Source: Symsagittifera roscoffensis (lineage: Eukaryota > Xenacoelomorpha > Acoela > Convolutidae). From it: a DNA stretch of 64,000 nt. A program made the translations under genes and the position numbers. The notes under the pieces are model-generated. The model saw only the letters and a list, made by a program, of their open reading frames with translations, was not told the DNA's origin and searched no databases. Positions within the stretch are counted from its first letter, which is position 1. The number at the start of each line of letters is the position of its first letter. Below, piece after piece: positions 48,985 to 62,005 of the stretch. The stretch lies in the NCBI RefSeq assembly GCF_963678635.1, contig NC_087069.1, positions 32,451,710 to 32,515,709 of the forward strand, read 5' to 3'.

Positions 48985-51900
48985 TTTTTTGCAACCAATT
49001 TTTCCCTGTTTCCACGTGAAACCCGAAGTTTGAGGTGTCTGATTTGAATATCGAATAGCGAGAGTTTTTGAAAATAATCTTAAGAACAAATTCTTACTAA
49101 TGTGTTAACCAGAATTAAGAAGCCATCAAGGTTGATAATCTAAACTAAATTCTATAAAATAAAATTCTAGTCATAAGGCTATTTATATATAACAACTATT
49201 CTCAAATCCTCGATAACTGTGTAGTTTTGGTTAGTTGGTTAGCGCCCTGCGGCTTTCATCGAAAACACTTACTCATTTTGGTCAGTGAGTCCCGAATAAA
49301 CTGTAAAAAAAGGCGTCGCAAGATGCTGTTTCTGTAGAGACAAAAATGAGAAAAACATGTCAAATTTCAATTGTGGACAATCAGTTTTGTTAATCATTTT
49401 TTTGTCAAGTTATTTCAGATACCCTTATTTTCATTTTGATTTAAGAAAACTTATTCAACTTGATATTATCTGCGCTATGATAGGGTGATTTCAGGGTACG
49501 TTTTGGCGTTGCAATACTGCCCTACAAGTTTTATTGCTCAAGTTCTTTCACTTTTCGAGAAATGGGCGTTTTGTGTTTTTTAAAAGTTTCAATAAAATTT
49601 AACCGATGTTGAAATTGCCAACTTAATGGTGGGGTGCTGTTAGTGTACATTGAGGAGAAATGTTCGGTTACAAGTCTGGTTTTCAACTTTTACTGACCCT
49701 CTCTTTTTGTTTTCCGATTTAAGGCGTTTTTCTTGAATTTTCAATTTAAAAAAAAACTCAGTTGAAAACAGCTAGTAGAAATTGAAGTTCTCAACCTTAT
49801 CGTGGGGTGCTGTTTGGATACAATATAAGGAATCAGATCTGCCCTCTTATTTTCTCTGTTCAAGTCTTTTGATTTTCGATGTAAAATTTTAGGTGAAATT
49901 CAGTAGTTTTGGAGAAATGACGTTTTTGGTCAAAATTCACAATTGCCCTCTAAATACTGCTGTTTTATCCCATGTTATAGGAAGCTCTTTTTGCGTTCAA
50001 CGACCTATTTGAAGCACCGTAGGTGCGAGTCATTCGCTGGTTTTTCTTACCAACAAATCTCTCCAACCCATCTGTTTGATTGACGTAGTCTGGGGAGCTT
50101 TGCTTTTCGAGGTTTTTGACTGACAAGACTCATGGAACACTATTTCTATTCGCTCCAAAAGTTGCGGTCTGATGAAAAAATGTGGACTGCTATGATGCAC
50201 CGAATCAAATGACGTAGTCTCTCTAGTTTTGCTTTTCAATGCTTATTGACTTACAAGGCCCTTTTTTTCTGACTAACTATTCCCTAATTGTTAGCCTAAT
50301 TTTCCCTGTTTCTAAGTGGAATCCGTAGCTAAAGGTGACTGATTTTAATATCGAAAAACGAGAAGTTTTAAAAATATTTCCAAGAACATTTTTTTATTAA
50401 TATGCTAACCAGAATTAAGAAGTCATCAAGTTTAATAATCTAAAATTAATCCTAGAAAATAAAAGTTTAGTCAAAGGGCTAGGTATATGAAACAACTATT
50501 CTCAAATCCTCGATAATTGTGTTGTTTTGGTTTTTGTTTAGCACACTGCGGCTTTTATTGAAAACACTTAAGTACTTTGGTCGGTGAATCTCTTTCGTTA
50601 TTTTTTTTTGCAACCAATTTTTCCCTGTTTCCACGTGAAACCCGAAGTTTGAGGTGTCTGATTTGAATATCGAATAGCGAGAATTTTTGAAAATAATCTT
50701 AAGAACAAATTCTTACTAATGTGTTAACCAGAATTAAGAAGCCATCAAGGTTGATAATCTAAACTAAATTCTATAAAATAAAATTCTAGTCATAAGGCTA
50801 TTTATATATAACAACTATTCTCAAATCCTCGATAATTGTGTAGTTTTGGTTAGTTGGTTAGCGCCCTGCGGCTTTCATCGAAAACACTTACTCATTTTGG
50901 TCAGTGAGTCCCGAATAAACTGTAAAAAAAGGCGTCGCAAGATGCTGTTTCTGTAGAGACAAAAATGAGAAAAACATGTCAAATTTCAATTGTGGACAAT
51001 CAGTTTTGTTAATCATTTTTTTGTCAAGTTATTTCAGATACCCTTATTTTCACTTTGATTTAAGAAAACTTATTCAACTTGATATTATCTGCGCTATGAT
51101 AGGGTGATTTCAGGGTACGTTTTGGCGTTGCAATACTGCCCTACAAGTTTTATTGCTCAAGTTCTTTCACTTTTCGAGAAATGGGCGTTTTGTGTTTTTT
51201 TAAAGTTTCAATAAAATTTAACCGATGTTGAAATTGCCAACTCAATGGTGGGGTGCTGTTAGTGTACATTGAGGAGAAATGTTCGGTTACAAGTCTGGTT
51301 TTCAACTTTTACTGACCCTCTCTTTTTGTTTTCCGATTTAAGGCGTTTTTCTTGAATTTTCAATTAAAAAAAAAATTCAGTTGAAAACAGCTAGTAGAAA
51401 TTGAAGTTCTCAACCTTATCGTGGGGTGCTGTTTGGATACAATATAAGGAATCAGATCTGCCCTCTTATTTTCTCTGTTCAAGTCTTTTGATTTTCGATG
51501 TAAAATTTTAGGTGAAATTCAGTAGTTTTGGAGAAATGATTTTTTTGTTTAAAATTCACAATTGCCCTCTAAATACTGCTGTTTTATCCCATGTTATAGG
51601 AAGCTCTTTTTGCGTTCAACGACCTATTTGAAGCACCGTAGGTGCGAGTCATTCGCTGGTTTTTCTTACCAACAACTCTCTCCAACCCATCTGTTTGATT
51701 GACGTAGTCTGGGGAGCTTTGCTTTTCGAGGTTTTTGACTGACAAGACTCATGGAACACTATTTCTATTCGCTCCAAAAGTTGCGGTCTGATGAAAAAAT
51801 GTGGACTGCTATGATGCACCGAATCAAATGACGTAGTCTCTCTAGTTTTGCTTTTCAATGCTTATTGACTTACAAGGCCCTTTTTTTCTGACTAACTATT

Positions 51901-52195
51901 CCCTAATTGTTAGCCTAATTTTCCCTGTTTCTAAGTGGAATCCGTAGCTAAAGGTGACTGATTTTAATATCGAAAAACGAGAAGTTTTAAAAATATTTCC
52001 AAGAACATTTTTTTATTAATATGCTAACCAGAATTAAGAAGTCATCAAGTTTAATAATCTAAAATTAATCCTAGAAAATAAAGTTTAGTCAAAGGGCTAG
52101 GTATATGAAACAACTATTCTCAAATCCTCGATAATTGTGTTGTTTTGGTTTTTGTTTAGCACACTGCGGCTTTTATTGAAAACACTTAAGTACTT
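48985..52195 (+). repeat. Tandem direct duplication, unit 1619 bp
   Basis: 48985-50604 and 50605-52195 are nearly identical, with a constant offset of 1619 bp (for example GCAACCAATTTTTCCCTG at 48991 and 50610). Small differences are limited to single bases and homopolymers. Each copy contains two or three of the array units and the right-end hairpin GCACCGTAGGTGC. A third, more diverged partial copy runs from 52630 to the gap at 53748. Confidence 0.9.
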
Positions 52196-52612
52196 TGATC
52201 GGTGAATCTCAATTAAACTGTAAAAAGGTGTCGCAATTTGTTGTTTCTTTAGATACAAAAACGAGAAAAACATGTCAAATTTCAACTGTGGATAATCAGT
52301 TTTGTTAATAATTTATAAAAATTATTAACAAAACTGATTATCCACAATTGAAATTTGACATGTTTTTCTCGTTTTTGTATCTAAAGAAACAACAAATTGC
52401 GACACCTTTTTACAGTTTAATTGAGATTCACCGACCAAAGTACTTAAGTGTTTTCAATAAAAGCCGCAGTGTGCTAAACAAAAACCAAAACAACACAATT
52501 ATCGAGGATTTGAGAATAGTTGTTTCATATACCTAGCCCTTTGACTAAACTTTTATTTTCTAGGATTAATTTTAGATTATTAAACTTGATGACTTCTTAA
52601 TTCTGGTTAGCA
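52021..52612. repeat. Near-perfect palindrome, two 296-bp arms without spacer
   Basis: Positions mirror about 52316.5 (coordinates sum to 104633), so the sequence folds back on itself. The centre reads AATTTATAAAAATT. The arms duplicate the right end of the 1.6-kb unit. Both arms encode the same spurious 62-codon frame on opposite strands. Confidence 0.9.
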
Positions 52613-53747
52613 TAAAAGCAAATTCTGGGTAATATGCTAACCAGAATTAAGAAGTCATCAAGTTTAATAATCTAAAATTAATCATAGAAAATAAAAGTTT
52701 AGTCAAAGGGCTAGGTATATGAAACAACTATTCTCAAATCCTCGATAATTGTGTTGTTTTGTTTTTGTTTAGCACACTGCGGCTTTTATTGAAAACACTT
52801 AAGTACTTTGGTCGGTGAATCTCAATTAAACTGTAAAAAGGTGTCGCAATTTGTTGTTTCTTTAGATACAAAAACGAGAAAAACATGTCAAATTTCAATT
52901 GTGGATAATCAGTTTTGTTAATAATTTTTTTGTCAAGTTATTTCAGATACCGTTATTTTCACTTTGATATCAAAAACTTACTGAAGTTGATTTTATCTGC
53001 GCTGTGGTGGGGTTTTTTCAGGATACATTTTGGTTTTGGAAATCTGCCCTAAAAATTTGATTGCTCAAGTCCTTTTACTTTTCGAGAAATGGCGATTTTA
53101 TGATTTTTAAAAACTTTTCAAAAAATTAATTTTGAAAAAAAAATTAAACAGATCTTGAAATTGTCAACTTTATGGTGGGGTGCTGTTAGGATACATTTAG
53201 GGAAAATGTCCAGTTACAAGTCTGTTTTTCAACTTTTACTGACCACCTCTTTTGTGTTTCGAGATACGGCGTTTCTCTTGGTTTTTCGTTTTTTTTTCAA
53301 AAAACTCACATTTGAAAACAGCTAGTAGAAATTGAAATTCTCAACTTATCGTGGGGTGCTTTCAGAATACAATATAAGGAATCAAATCTGCCCTCTAATT
53401 TTCTTTGTTCAAGACTTTTGATTTTCGATATAAAATTTCAGGCGAAATTTTGTTGTTTTGAAGAAATGACGTTTTTGATCAAAAATAGCTTAAAATTTGA
53501 TTTTTAGGAAAAATTTAAATCAATGAAATAAAAACCTCTGAGAGATAAGCCCAGTTTATTTTCACAATTGTCCTAAAATTTGCTGTTTTATCTCATGTTT
53601 TAGGAACCTCTTTTTACGTTCAACGATCTGTTTGAAGCATCGTAGACTCTAGTCATGCGCTAGTTTTTCTTAACAACAAATCTTTTCAACCCATCTGTTT
53701 GACTGACGTAGTCTGCGCAGCTTTGCTTTTCGAGGTTTTTTGACTTA

Positions 53748-53947
53748 NNNNNNNNNNNNNNNNNNNNNNNNNNNNNNNNNNNNNNNNNNNNNNNNNNNNN
53801 NNNNNNNNNNNNNNNNNNNNNNNNNNNNNNNNNNNNNNNNNNNNNNNNNNNNNNNNNNNNNNNNNNNNNNNNNNNNNNNNNNNNNNNNNNNNNNNNNNNN
53901 NNNNNNNNNNNNNNNNNNNNNNNNNNNNNNNNNNNNNNNNNNNNNNN
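53748..53947. other. Assembly gap of exactly 200 N
   Basis: Unknown sequence. The round size suggests a placeholder, so the true distance between the two repeat domains is unknown. Frames called across it are meaningless. Confidence 0.99.
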
Positions 53948-54439
53948 AGATTGAGCCAATAATATTTTAGAAAAAGCCCTAAAGAAAACATAAACTAATA
54001 ATTAAACCTTAATTTTCTATGAGAAAACTTGCAAGCAAGGGCCATAAGAATTCCTAAATTTTTAGAAAAAGTCATAGGTGATATCAAAAAGCAAGAACAA
54101 GTGAGTTTAAAATGTAACATTTTGGGTGCAGAACCATTTAAAGATTTGTCTACTGAAATTGTCAGAAGTTAGTCGAAAGTAGTACAACACCGCAAAGTCT
54201 AGCGAATGTACTAGAGAATGAGAATCAAAAGTATTTCGAAAAAGAAATAAATGAGAACAAAAAATTTTCATTTTCACCCCGTGCAGCTAATGATGTAGTT
54301 AGGAACATTAAAACACAGCTAGTTATTTTTACAACCAAACTATCATCAGTGACAACAATTACATCCAAAGTAACAGCTACAACCAAAGTAACATCCTAAT
54401 CAAAATAAAGAGACCAAATATTTTCGAGCTAGCTACTGA

Positions 54440-55590
54440 GTTGCCTTTTTCACCAAAGTGTAGGTTTGCTATATTATCGTTCAATTTTTAAGACTGCTGA
54501 ATACTAAACCAATTCCTAAAAACGCCATAATTTCAGACTGCGATAAATACAGAGCTATATTTTTGCTACCATTAATGGGAAATTTTTCGAGAAATTGATT
54601 GATAATCGTTTGAGAAGCTTTCTGAAAAAATACGATGTATTAACAGCATGTCAATAGGGATTCCGAGATTTTGAAAAAACACAGTTGATGCTATCATAGA
54701 AATCATTCAACAACTAGTGTATTAGTAGAAAAATAGTTCGCTTCGTGCGTACGTTAATAGATCTGAAAAAGCGTTTGACTCAATTGATCACAAATTTCTA
54801 CTGCAAAAAATGCAAAATAAATGGTTTAAGTGGTGAAGTCTCTTATCTTTGGAGGTTCTATCTTGAGAATCGTCAGCAGTACATTAGTTATAACAATTCA
54901 TTATCTGACTTAAAACAATCAACAATGGTGTAACCCAAGGTACAGTCCTGAGTCCTTTGTTGTTTTTGCTATGTGTAAATGATTTTCCAATTGTCTATAG
55001 GCATGGCAAAGTAGTTCTTTCTAACAATAGATCCCACAAGTACTTAAGTTAAGTAATTAATAAAATGTTAAGTTTCAAAACACACATCGGCAAAATTTTG
55101 AAAAGGGCAGCTTAACCTTGATCGATGATATATCATTTAAGATATCATTTGTGCACATCTACACTGCTTAGGATATACAAAAAATTTAATCAACTAATAT
55201 ATCAAAACATTTTACTGATTAATGGCACAGCTAAGAAGACAGACTTGAAAAGACAGAAAACCAGCAAAGACTCGTGTGGAGGAATTGTTAAATTTAAAAA
55301 ATGAATTGTTGAATTATATTCGGGACAAAAATATACCTTGTCTGGTTCGAGAGTTACATGTATATGAACTCTTTAAACTCCAGGTGAAAATTCTTAGACG
55401 ATCTTGTGGATGTAAAAAACATGATGAACACATAAGTGAGCAGACGATAACAAATACTACTAACACAGATAATACAAAAAACTTCGCAGCGAAAGTTAGC
55501 TTACTAGAAGAGCAAATACGAAATCCGAAAAGAGGGTTCGTGATTTTTTATCACAATTGGATATAGGTTTTTTTCTTGAACTTCTTGAAG
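54440..55590 (+). pseudogene. LINE reverse transcriptase relic (left unit)
   Basis: Frame changes aside, the following can be read: PIPKNAIISDCDKYRAI (about 54511-54560), LPLMGNFSR, motif A DLKKAFDSIDHKFLLQKMQ (about 54760-54815), NGVTQGTVLSPLLFLLCVND (about 54925-54982, motif B) and FPIVYRHG. The motif C position (expected YADD) reads VVLSNNRSHKY and is lost. The last segment (55276-55566) reads LNYIRDKNIPCLVRELHVYE followed by LFKLQVKILRRS, typical of the LINE C-terminus. CR1/Jockey-like and dead. The same relic at 60845-62005 shares most of these lesions, so decay preceded the 6.4-kb duplication. Confidence 0.75.
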
Positions 55591-56651
55591 CCTAAACGTT
55601 TATCAAGGAACCCTTGGACTCGTTTTTTTAAAAAATAAAACACATCTCTATTTGTGACAACGAACATTTGTTGAGTATGTTATAATGAACTTCCATCTGT
55701 TTGTTAAATGTTCATTTTTTATTTTTTCCTAAAAATGGACCTTGCGTTGGCTCTCAGTATGTTTTTCTGTTTTGTCTTCTGATGTTTTTTTGATAATTTT
55801 TGCGGTCTTTTTGAGTACTGTTTGTTTAATATATTTTTTTTTTAAAAAATAGGCGAATAGACTCTGCTCATGGAGATGCCACCCGACTGATGTCTTTTTA
55901 GTATTCCCCTAAGCCGGACTATTTTGTAAAAATACAGTTTTATAGAACAATGGCTATATGTTTTGGCTTGAAAAAGAAATTTTTTTGACTGTTTTTATAA
56001 TTTAGAGAGCTTAAAACTTCAAAGTTTTTTTCTACAGAAAATCAAAATTTTGTTAATCACAATCAATTTTGTTGATAATTTTTGTTGTCAAGTTTTTTCA
56101 GATACCGCTTTCCACTTCTGATGATTGTTCACAGAATATTGCGTTCTAAAAAAAAGCTAAAAGGAAAGAAAAACTGAAGTTTTCAGGCAGTCAATTGGAC
56201 AAACGTACACACCATTTGTTCCAATTGATGGGATGAAAAATTCCGCTCTTCTTGGTTACAGCTTTTTTTAAAATTTGTTTTTTTTTGTGGATTAACTCCA
56301 AAAGTAAGAAATCATGTAACCTTATTCACTTGGCAAGAATTAAAACTTTTTCTTGTTACACCGATTGTGTTATATATAGTTTCATGAAAAATGTCTTAAG
56401 AAAAAGTTTAGTAAATTAATTTTTGAATTCAGTCTCAATAACGTAAAAAAAAGATCATGATGAGATCAAATGAAACATAGCTGAGAAACAGTTGCCTTTT
56501 TCTTGACCTTCAAAGCTAAACTTTTTGAAGGTCAAAAAAATTTTGAACGGCCGATTTCAAACTTGAGTTAAATTGTTCGATTCACGAAAAGTCAGTTTGA
56601 TTGGATTTAATTTCAAATATAAGTGCTGATTAAGTTAAAAAGGTTCGTATC
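55591..56651. other. AT-rich stretch between RT relic and the 47-codon ORF
   Basis: Duplicated at 62006-63071. It contains GTTGTCAAGTTWTTTCAGAT, also present in the 1.62-kb units (about 49405, 51026, 52930). No gene seen. Confidence 0.5.
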
Positions 56652-56795
56652 ATGAATAGTTCAAAACCAATGAAAGATATGGTCAATCAGGTTACGGATA
56701 CGAATGTGAGAGAGGCGTTGTATCTGATGACAAACAATTTAGTATCCGAGACGATTGAACTTGCAGAAAAATTGGATGACTTGCAAACTATTTGA
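56652..56795 (+). CDS. 47-residue ORF in the duplicated unit, possible LINE ORF1 start
   Basis: It reads MNSSKPMKDMVNQVTDT... and ends ...LDDLQTI before TGA. An acidic amphipathic helix is likely (ALYLMTNNLVSETIELAEKL). After the stop, other frames give RLRVQALYINRVSIL and KQVLGDIQVLFRCLGCTKVT, so this is probably the first part of a frameshifted ORF1 protein that started with a coiled coil. The copy at 63072-63215 differs by only three residues. No function can be assigned; a translated product is uncertain. Confidence 0.4.
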   Translation: MNSSKPMKDMVNQVTDTNVREALYLMTNNLVSETIELAEKLDDLQTI

Positions 56796-56999
56796 TTTAA
56801 TTTGATCGAGCGGTTGAGGGTTCAGGCACTGTATATTAATAGGGTTTCGATTCTAATTGGGTCATTTTAACGAAAAGAAAAACAAGTTCTTGGTGATATT
56901 CAAGTACTTTTCCGATGTTTGGGATGCACTAAGGTTACGCAGAGCTCAATGAGTGCGTACCATATTATGCCGGTTGCTGAAAATCTACCCCATAGGTTG

Positions 57000-58130
57000 A
57001 ACTTCACGGTTGTTGTCACTTTTGCAGGTTGTAGGACAAATTGGCAGCTTATAACTTACGAAAAAATTTGAACAAAAAAGCAACAAACTCAATGGGAAAA
57101 AAAATAAATTAACAAGAATCTCCCTTCCATTGAATCAAATGAAAACCATGAGGCAATCAAAAATTGCTTCATCACAATTTCTGGTAATTACGCTTGTTGG
57201 TTTTGTGTAAAATTGACCGTGGGCAAGTTCGATATGAAAAAGTCGACCGAGTGCACGATTTAAAAACTATAGAATTGCTATCAGAAAACAACCCTTGGCT
57301 AATTGGACGACCAATTCTAATCGCGGTACATTCAAAATGAGAAATGAGGAGGGAATAATGAAACTCTAAGCTAGTCTTTATTCCCGAAGCATATAAAAAA
57401 TGTGACCGCGGAAACGAGAAGCATGTGAACTCTAGTGAACTCTAGTTGTTGAAGATGAGAGCAGTCCTTCGACACTGAAAGTTTGCGTTAATAACATTGA
57501 TTTAACTATTGAAAATACATCGGATGAATAAGCCAAAGAAAGGGCATCACAAGAAAAAAATGTTTTCTTGAAAGATTGTCATTTTTTCTCGCAATATGTT
57601 TTTGTTCACAGACGATTTAAATTGCTATTGCTTAAAAGCGAACGGGATCTTTTTTTCTTCTCAGTTTTATAACAATTAAATGATCTTAAAGATTCATTTA
57701 TCAGCGAAAAAAGCAATAAGGGTCAAGCCTGTTTGTTTTTGAGACTAGTTGCAATTCTCAGCAACTACTTTTTTCTTTTTTTGCCTAATATCACGTTTAG
57801 TTTTTTAAATTCCTTTGATTTTCTTAAAAAAAAACGATTGCAAATGAAGTGTATATCTAACTTTTTTTATCAGAGATGTACCCATTTTCTTAGGTTTCCT
57901 CTCTCAGAGAAATGATTGAATTATCGCTCTCGAGACTGGCTGCGGTTTACAGCCATTAAGCTCGTACAAAAACAAATATCTTTTCCTGGTTGCGATTTCA
58001 GCAATAGGAATAAAAAAATTCTAATCTAGAAAAAACAAATAGTTGCAATTTTCAGAAATTATGGTTAAAGAAAATCAAACGAAAGCTAAACAAACTTAAT
58101 GAGTTTTCGGAATAGAAACTAAACAAACTG
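57000..58130. other. Decayed, frameshifted sequence after the small ORF
   Basis: Fragments such as NHEAIKNCFITISGN and KLTVGKFDMKKSTECT can be read but not assigned. Towards the right the phrase TTGCGATTYTCAGCAA starts to recur, leading into the 705-bp array. Confidence 0.4.
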
Positions 58131-60845
58131 AAGTAAGAAACGTTAATATTTCAATCAGATTGCGATTCTCAGCAGTCGTTTGATCAGATCACTTTTAAAG
58201 GAGAAAAAAGTTATATTTATATAAAAAAAATTGCTTTTGAAAGACTGAGCCAATATTATTTAAAAAACCCTAAAAGTAATATAAAATATGATTTCAACCT
58301 GAATTTTCTATTAGAAAACTTGCCAGTAAGAGCCATAAAAATTCGACAGTTTTTCATAAAGTCATAGGTGAGATCATGAAAGCAAGAACAAGTGAGTTCA
58401 AAACCCAGCATTTCGAGTGCTGAACAATTTAAAAATTTGTATATTGAAATTGGTCAGAAGTTAGTCGAAAGTAGTACAACCACAAAGTCTAAAAAATGAA
58501 GTAGAGACTGAAAATACAAATGTTTTTGAAAGCACTTGTCTCCATGCAGCTTATGATGTAATTAGGAACACAAAAACACAGCCAGTTACAGTTACGATCA
58601 AAGTTCTCAGTGAAATGGTTGAATTAGCCTTCTCGAGAGTAGTTGCGATTTTCAGCCTTTAAACTTTTCCAAACTTAAACATCTTTTCCCGGTTGCGTTT
58701 TTCAGCAATCGGAATAAAATAATTGTAAACTAGGAAAAACACAATAGTTGCGATTTTCAAAAATTATGGTTGATTAAAAATAACTGAAAGTTAAACAAAC
58801 TTACTGAAATTTTGAAGGAGAAACACCACAGATTGAAGTGAGAAACGTTTTTATTTGAATCAGATTGTGATTCTCAGCAATCCTTTGATCAGGTTTTTTT
58901 TAAAGTAGAAGAAAGTTAAAGTTACAAAAAAAATGCTTTTGACAGATTGAGCCAATAATATTTCAGAAAAAGCCCTGAAGAAAACATAAACTAATAATTG
59001 AACCTTAAATTTCTATGAGAAAACTTTCAAGCAAGGGCCATACGAATTCCTAAATTTTTAGAAAAAATCATAGGTGATATCAAAAAGCAAGAACAAGTGA
59101 GTTTAAAATGCAACATTTCGGGTGCTGAACAATTTAAAGATTTGTCTATTGAAATTGGTCAGAAGTTAGTCGAAAGTAGTACAACCTCAAAGTCTAAAAA
59201 GTGATGTAGAGAATGAAAATACAAATGTTTTTGAAAGCACTTGTCTCCATGCAGCTTATGATGTAATTAGGAACACAAAAACACAGCCAGTTGCAGTTAC
59301 GATCAAAGTTCTCAGTGAAATGGTTGAATTAGCCTTCTCGAGAGTATTTGCGATTTTCAGCCTTTAAACTTTTCCAAAATTAAACATCTTTTCCCGGTTG
59401 CGACTTTCAGCAATCGGAATAAAATAATTGTAAACTAGGAAAAACACAATAGTTGCAATTTTCAAAAATTATGGTTGATTAAAAATAACTGAAAGTTAAA
59501 CAAACTTACTGAAATTTTGAAGGAGAAACACCACAGATTGAAGTGAGAAACGTTTTTATTTGAATCAGATTGTGATTCTCAGCAATCCTTTGATCAGGTT
59601 TTTTTTAAAGTAGAAGAAAGTTAAAGTTACAAAAAAAATGCTTTTGACAGATTGAGCCAATAATATTTCAGAAAAAGCCCTAAAGAAAACATAAACTAAT
59701 AATTGAACCTTAATTTTCTATGAGAAAACTTGCAAGCAAGGGCCATACGAATTCCTAAATTTTTAGAAAAAATTATAGGTGATATCAAAAAGCAAGAACA
59801 AGTGAGTTTAAAATGCAACATTTCGGGTGCTGAACAAATTAAAGATTTGTCTATTGACATTGGTCAGAAATTAGTCGAAAATAGTACAACCACAAAGTCT
59901 AAAAAATTATGTAGAGAATGAAAATACAAACGTTTTTGAAAGCACTTGACTCCATGCAGCTTATGATGTAATTAGGAACACAAAAACACAGCCAGTTACA
60001 GTTACGATCAAAGTTCTCAGTGAAATGGTTGAATTAGCCTTCTCGAGAGTAGTTGCGATTTTCAGCCTTTAAACTCTTCCAAAATTAAACATCTTTTCCC
60101 GGTTGCGACTTTCAGCAATCGGAATCAAATGATTGTAAACTAGGAAAAACACAAAAGTTGCAATTTTCAAAAATTATGGTTGATTAAAAATAACTGAAAG
60201 TTAAACAAACTTACTGATTTTTCGAAGGAGAAACACCACAGATTGAAGTGAGAAACGTTCTTATTTGACTCAGATTGCGATTCTCAGCAATCCTTTGATC
60301 AGGTTTTTTTTTTTAAAGTAGAAAAAAAATAAAGTTACAAAAAAAATGCTTTTAACAGATTGAGCCAATAATATTCTAGAAAAAGCCCTAAAGAAAAAAT
60401 AAACAAACAATTAAACCTTAATTTTTTATTAGAAAACTTGCAAGCAAGGGCCATAATAATTCCTAAATTTTTAGAAAAAAAACATAGGTGATATAAAAAA
60501 GCAAGAACAAGTGAGTTTAAAATGCAACATTTCGGGTGCAGAACCAATTAAAGATTTGTCTACTGAAATTGTCAGAAGTTAGCCGAAAGTAGTACAACAC
60601 CGCAAAGTCTAGCGAATGTAGTAGAGAATGAGAATCAAAAATATTTCGAAAGAGAAATAAATGAGAATAAAAAATTTTTCACCCCGTGCAGCTAATGATG
60701 TAATAAGGAACATTAAAACACAGCTAGTTATTTTTACAACCAAACTATCATCAGTGACAACAATTACATCCAAAGTAACAGCTACAACCAAAGTAACATC
60801 CTTATCAAAATAAAGAGACCAAATATATTCGAGCTAGCCACTGAG
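58130..60845 (+). repeat. Tandem array, unit about 705 bp, about four units
   Basis: The anchor ACAGATTGAGCCAATAATAT recurs at about 58942, 59647 and 60355, with a diverged copy at about 58242; another stands at the right edge of the gap (53948). Within each unit TTGCGATTYTCAGC recurs several times. The last unit runs directly into the RT relic at 60845. Repeats of this size upstream of an RT recall 5' monomers of some LINEs, but that is inference. Confidence 0.85.
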
Positions 60846-62005
60846 TTGCCTTTATAACCAAAATGTAGGTTTGCCATATTATCGTTCAATTTTTAAGACT
60901 GCTGAATATTAAACCAATTCCTAAAAACGCCATAATTTCAGATTGCGATAAATACAGAGCTATTTTTCTGCTACCATTAATGGGAAATTTTTCGAGTAAT
61001 TGATTCATAATCGTTTGAGAAGCTTTCTGAAAAAATATGATGTATTAACAGCATGTCAATAGGGATTCCGAGATTTTGAAAAAACACAGTTGATACTATC
61101 ATAGAAATCATTCAACAACTAGTGTATTAGTAGAAAAATAGTTCGCTTCGTGCGTACGTTAATAGATCTGAAAAAGCGTTTGACTCAATTGATCACAAAT
61201 TTCTACTGCAAAAAATGCAATATAAATGGTTTAAGAGGTGAAGTCTATTATCTTTCGAGGTTCTATCTTGAGAATCGTCAGCAGTACATTAGTTATAACA
61301 ATTCATTATCTGACTTAAAACAATCAATAATGGTGTAACCCAAGGTAAAGTCCTGAGTCCTTTGTTGTTTTTGCTATGTGTAAATGATTTGCCAATTGTC
61401 TATAGGCATGGCAAAGTAGTTCTTTCTAACAATAGATCCCACAAGTACTTAAGTTAAGTAATTAATAAAATGTAAGTTTCAAAACACACATCGGCAAAAT
61501 TTTGCAAAGGGCAGCTTAACGTTGATCGATGATATATCATTTAAGATATCATTTGTGCACATCTACACTGCTTAGGATATACAAAAAATTTAATCAACTA
61601 ATATATCAAAACATTTTACTGATTAATGGCACAGCTAAGAAGACAGACTTGAAAAGATAGAAAACCAGCAAAGACTCGTGTGGAGGAAATGTTAAATTTA
61701 AAAAATGAATTGTTGAATTATATTCGGGACAAAAATATACCTTGTCTGGTTCGAGAGTTACATGTATATGAACTCTTTAAACTCCAGGTGAAAATTCTTA
61801 GACGATCTTGTGGATGTAAAAAACATGATGAACACATAAGTGAGCAGACGATAACAAATACTACTAAGACAGATAATACAAAAATCTTCGTAGCGAAAGT
61901 TAGCTTACTACAAGAGCAAATACGAAATCCGAAAAGAGGGTTCGTGATTTTTTATAAGTTTTCACAATTGGATAAAGATTTTTTTTTTGAACTTCTTGCA
62001 GCCTA
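60845..62005 (+). pseudogene. LINE reverse transcriptase relic (right unit)
   Basis: Same blocks as the left unit: PIPKNAIISDCDKYRAI, DLKKAFDSIDHKFLLQKMQ, NGVTQGKVLSPLLFLLCVND and the C-terminal frame 61680-62006 (LNYIRDKNIPCLVRELHVYE). Motif B reads QGK here where the left copy has QGT. Most stops and frameshifts are shared with the left copy. Confidence 0.75.

Larger units (their letters stand above)
53948..57700 (+). repeat. 6.4-kb duplication, left copy (LINE-bearing unit)
   Basis: It matches 60354-64000 with an offset of 6404-6420 bp; short indels account for the drift. The order of contents is one 705-bp monomer remnant, RT relic, LINE C-terminal frame, AT-rich sequence, a 47-codon ORF and further decayed sequence. 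The right copy runs off the window, so more units may follow. Confidence 0.9.

Noticed and set aside
50030-50239. 69-codon minus-strand frame repeated at 51649-51858 and, diverged, at 48749-49015
   Set aside because: It lies in the tandemly duplicated repeat unit and varies in frame between copies; repeat-derived, not a gene.
53660-53991. Frames of about 75-100 codons crossing the gap
   Set aside because: Most codons are N; they have no meaning.
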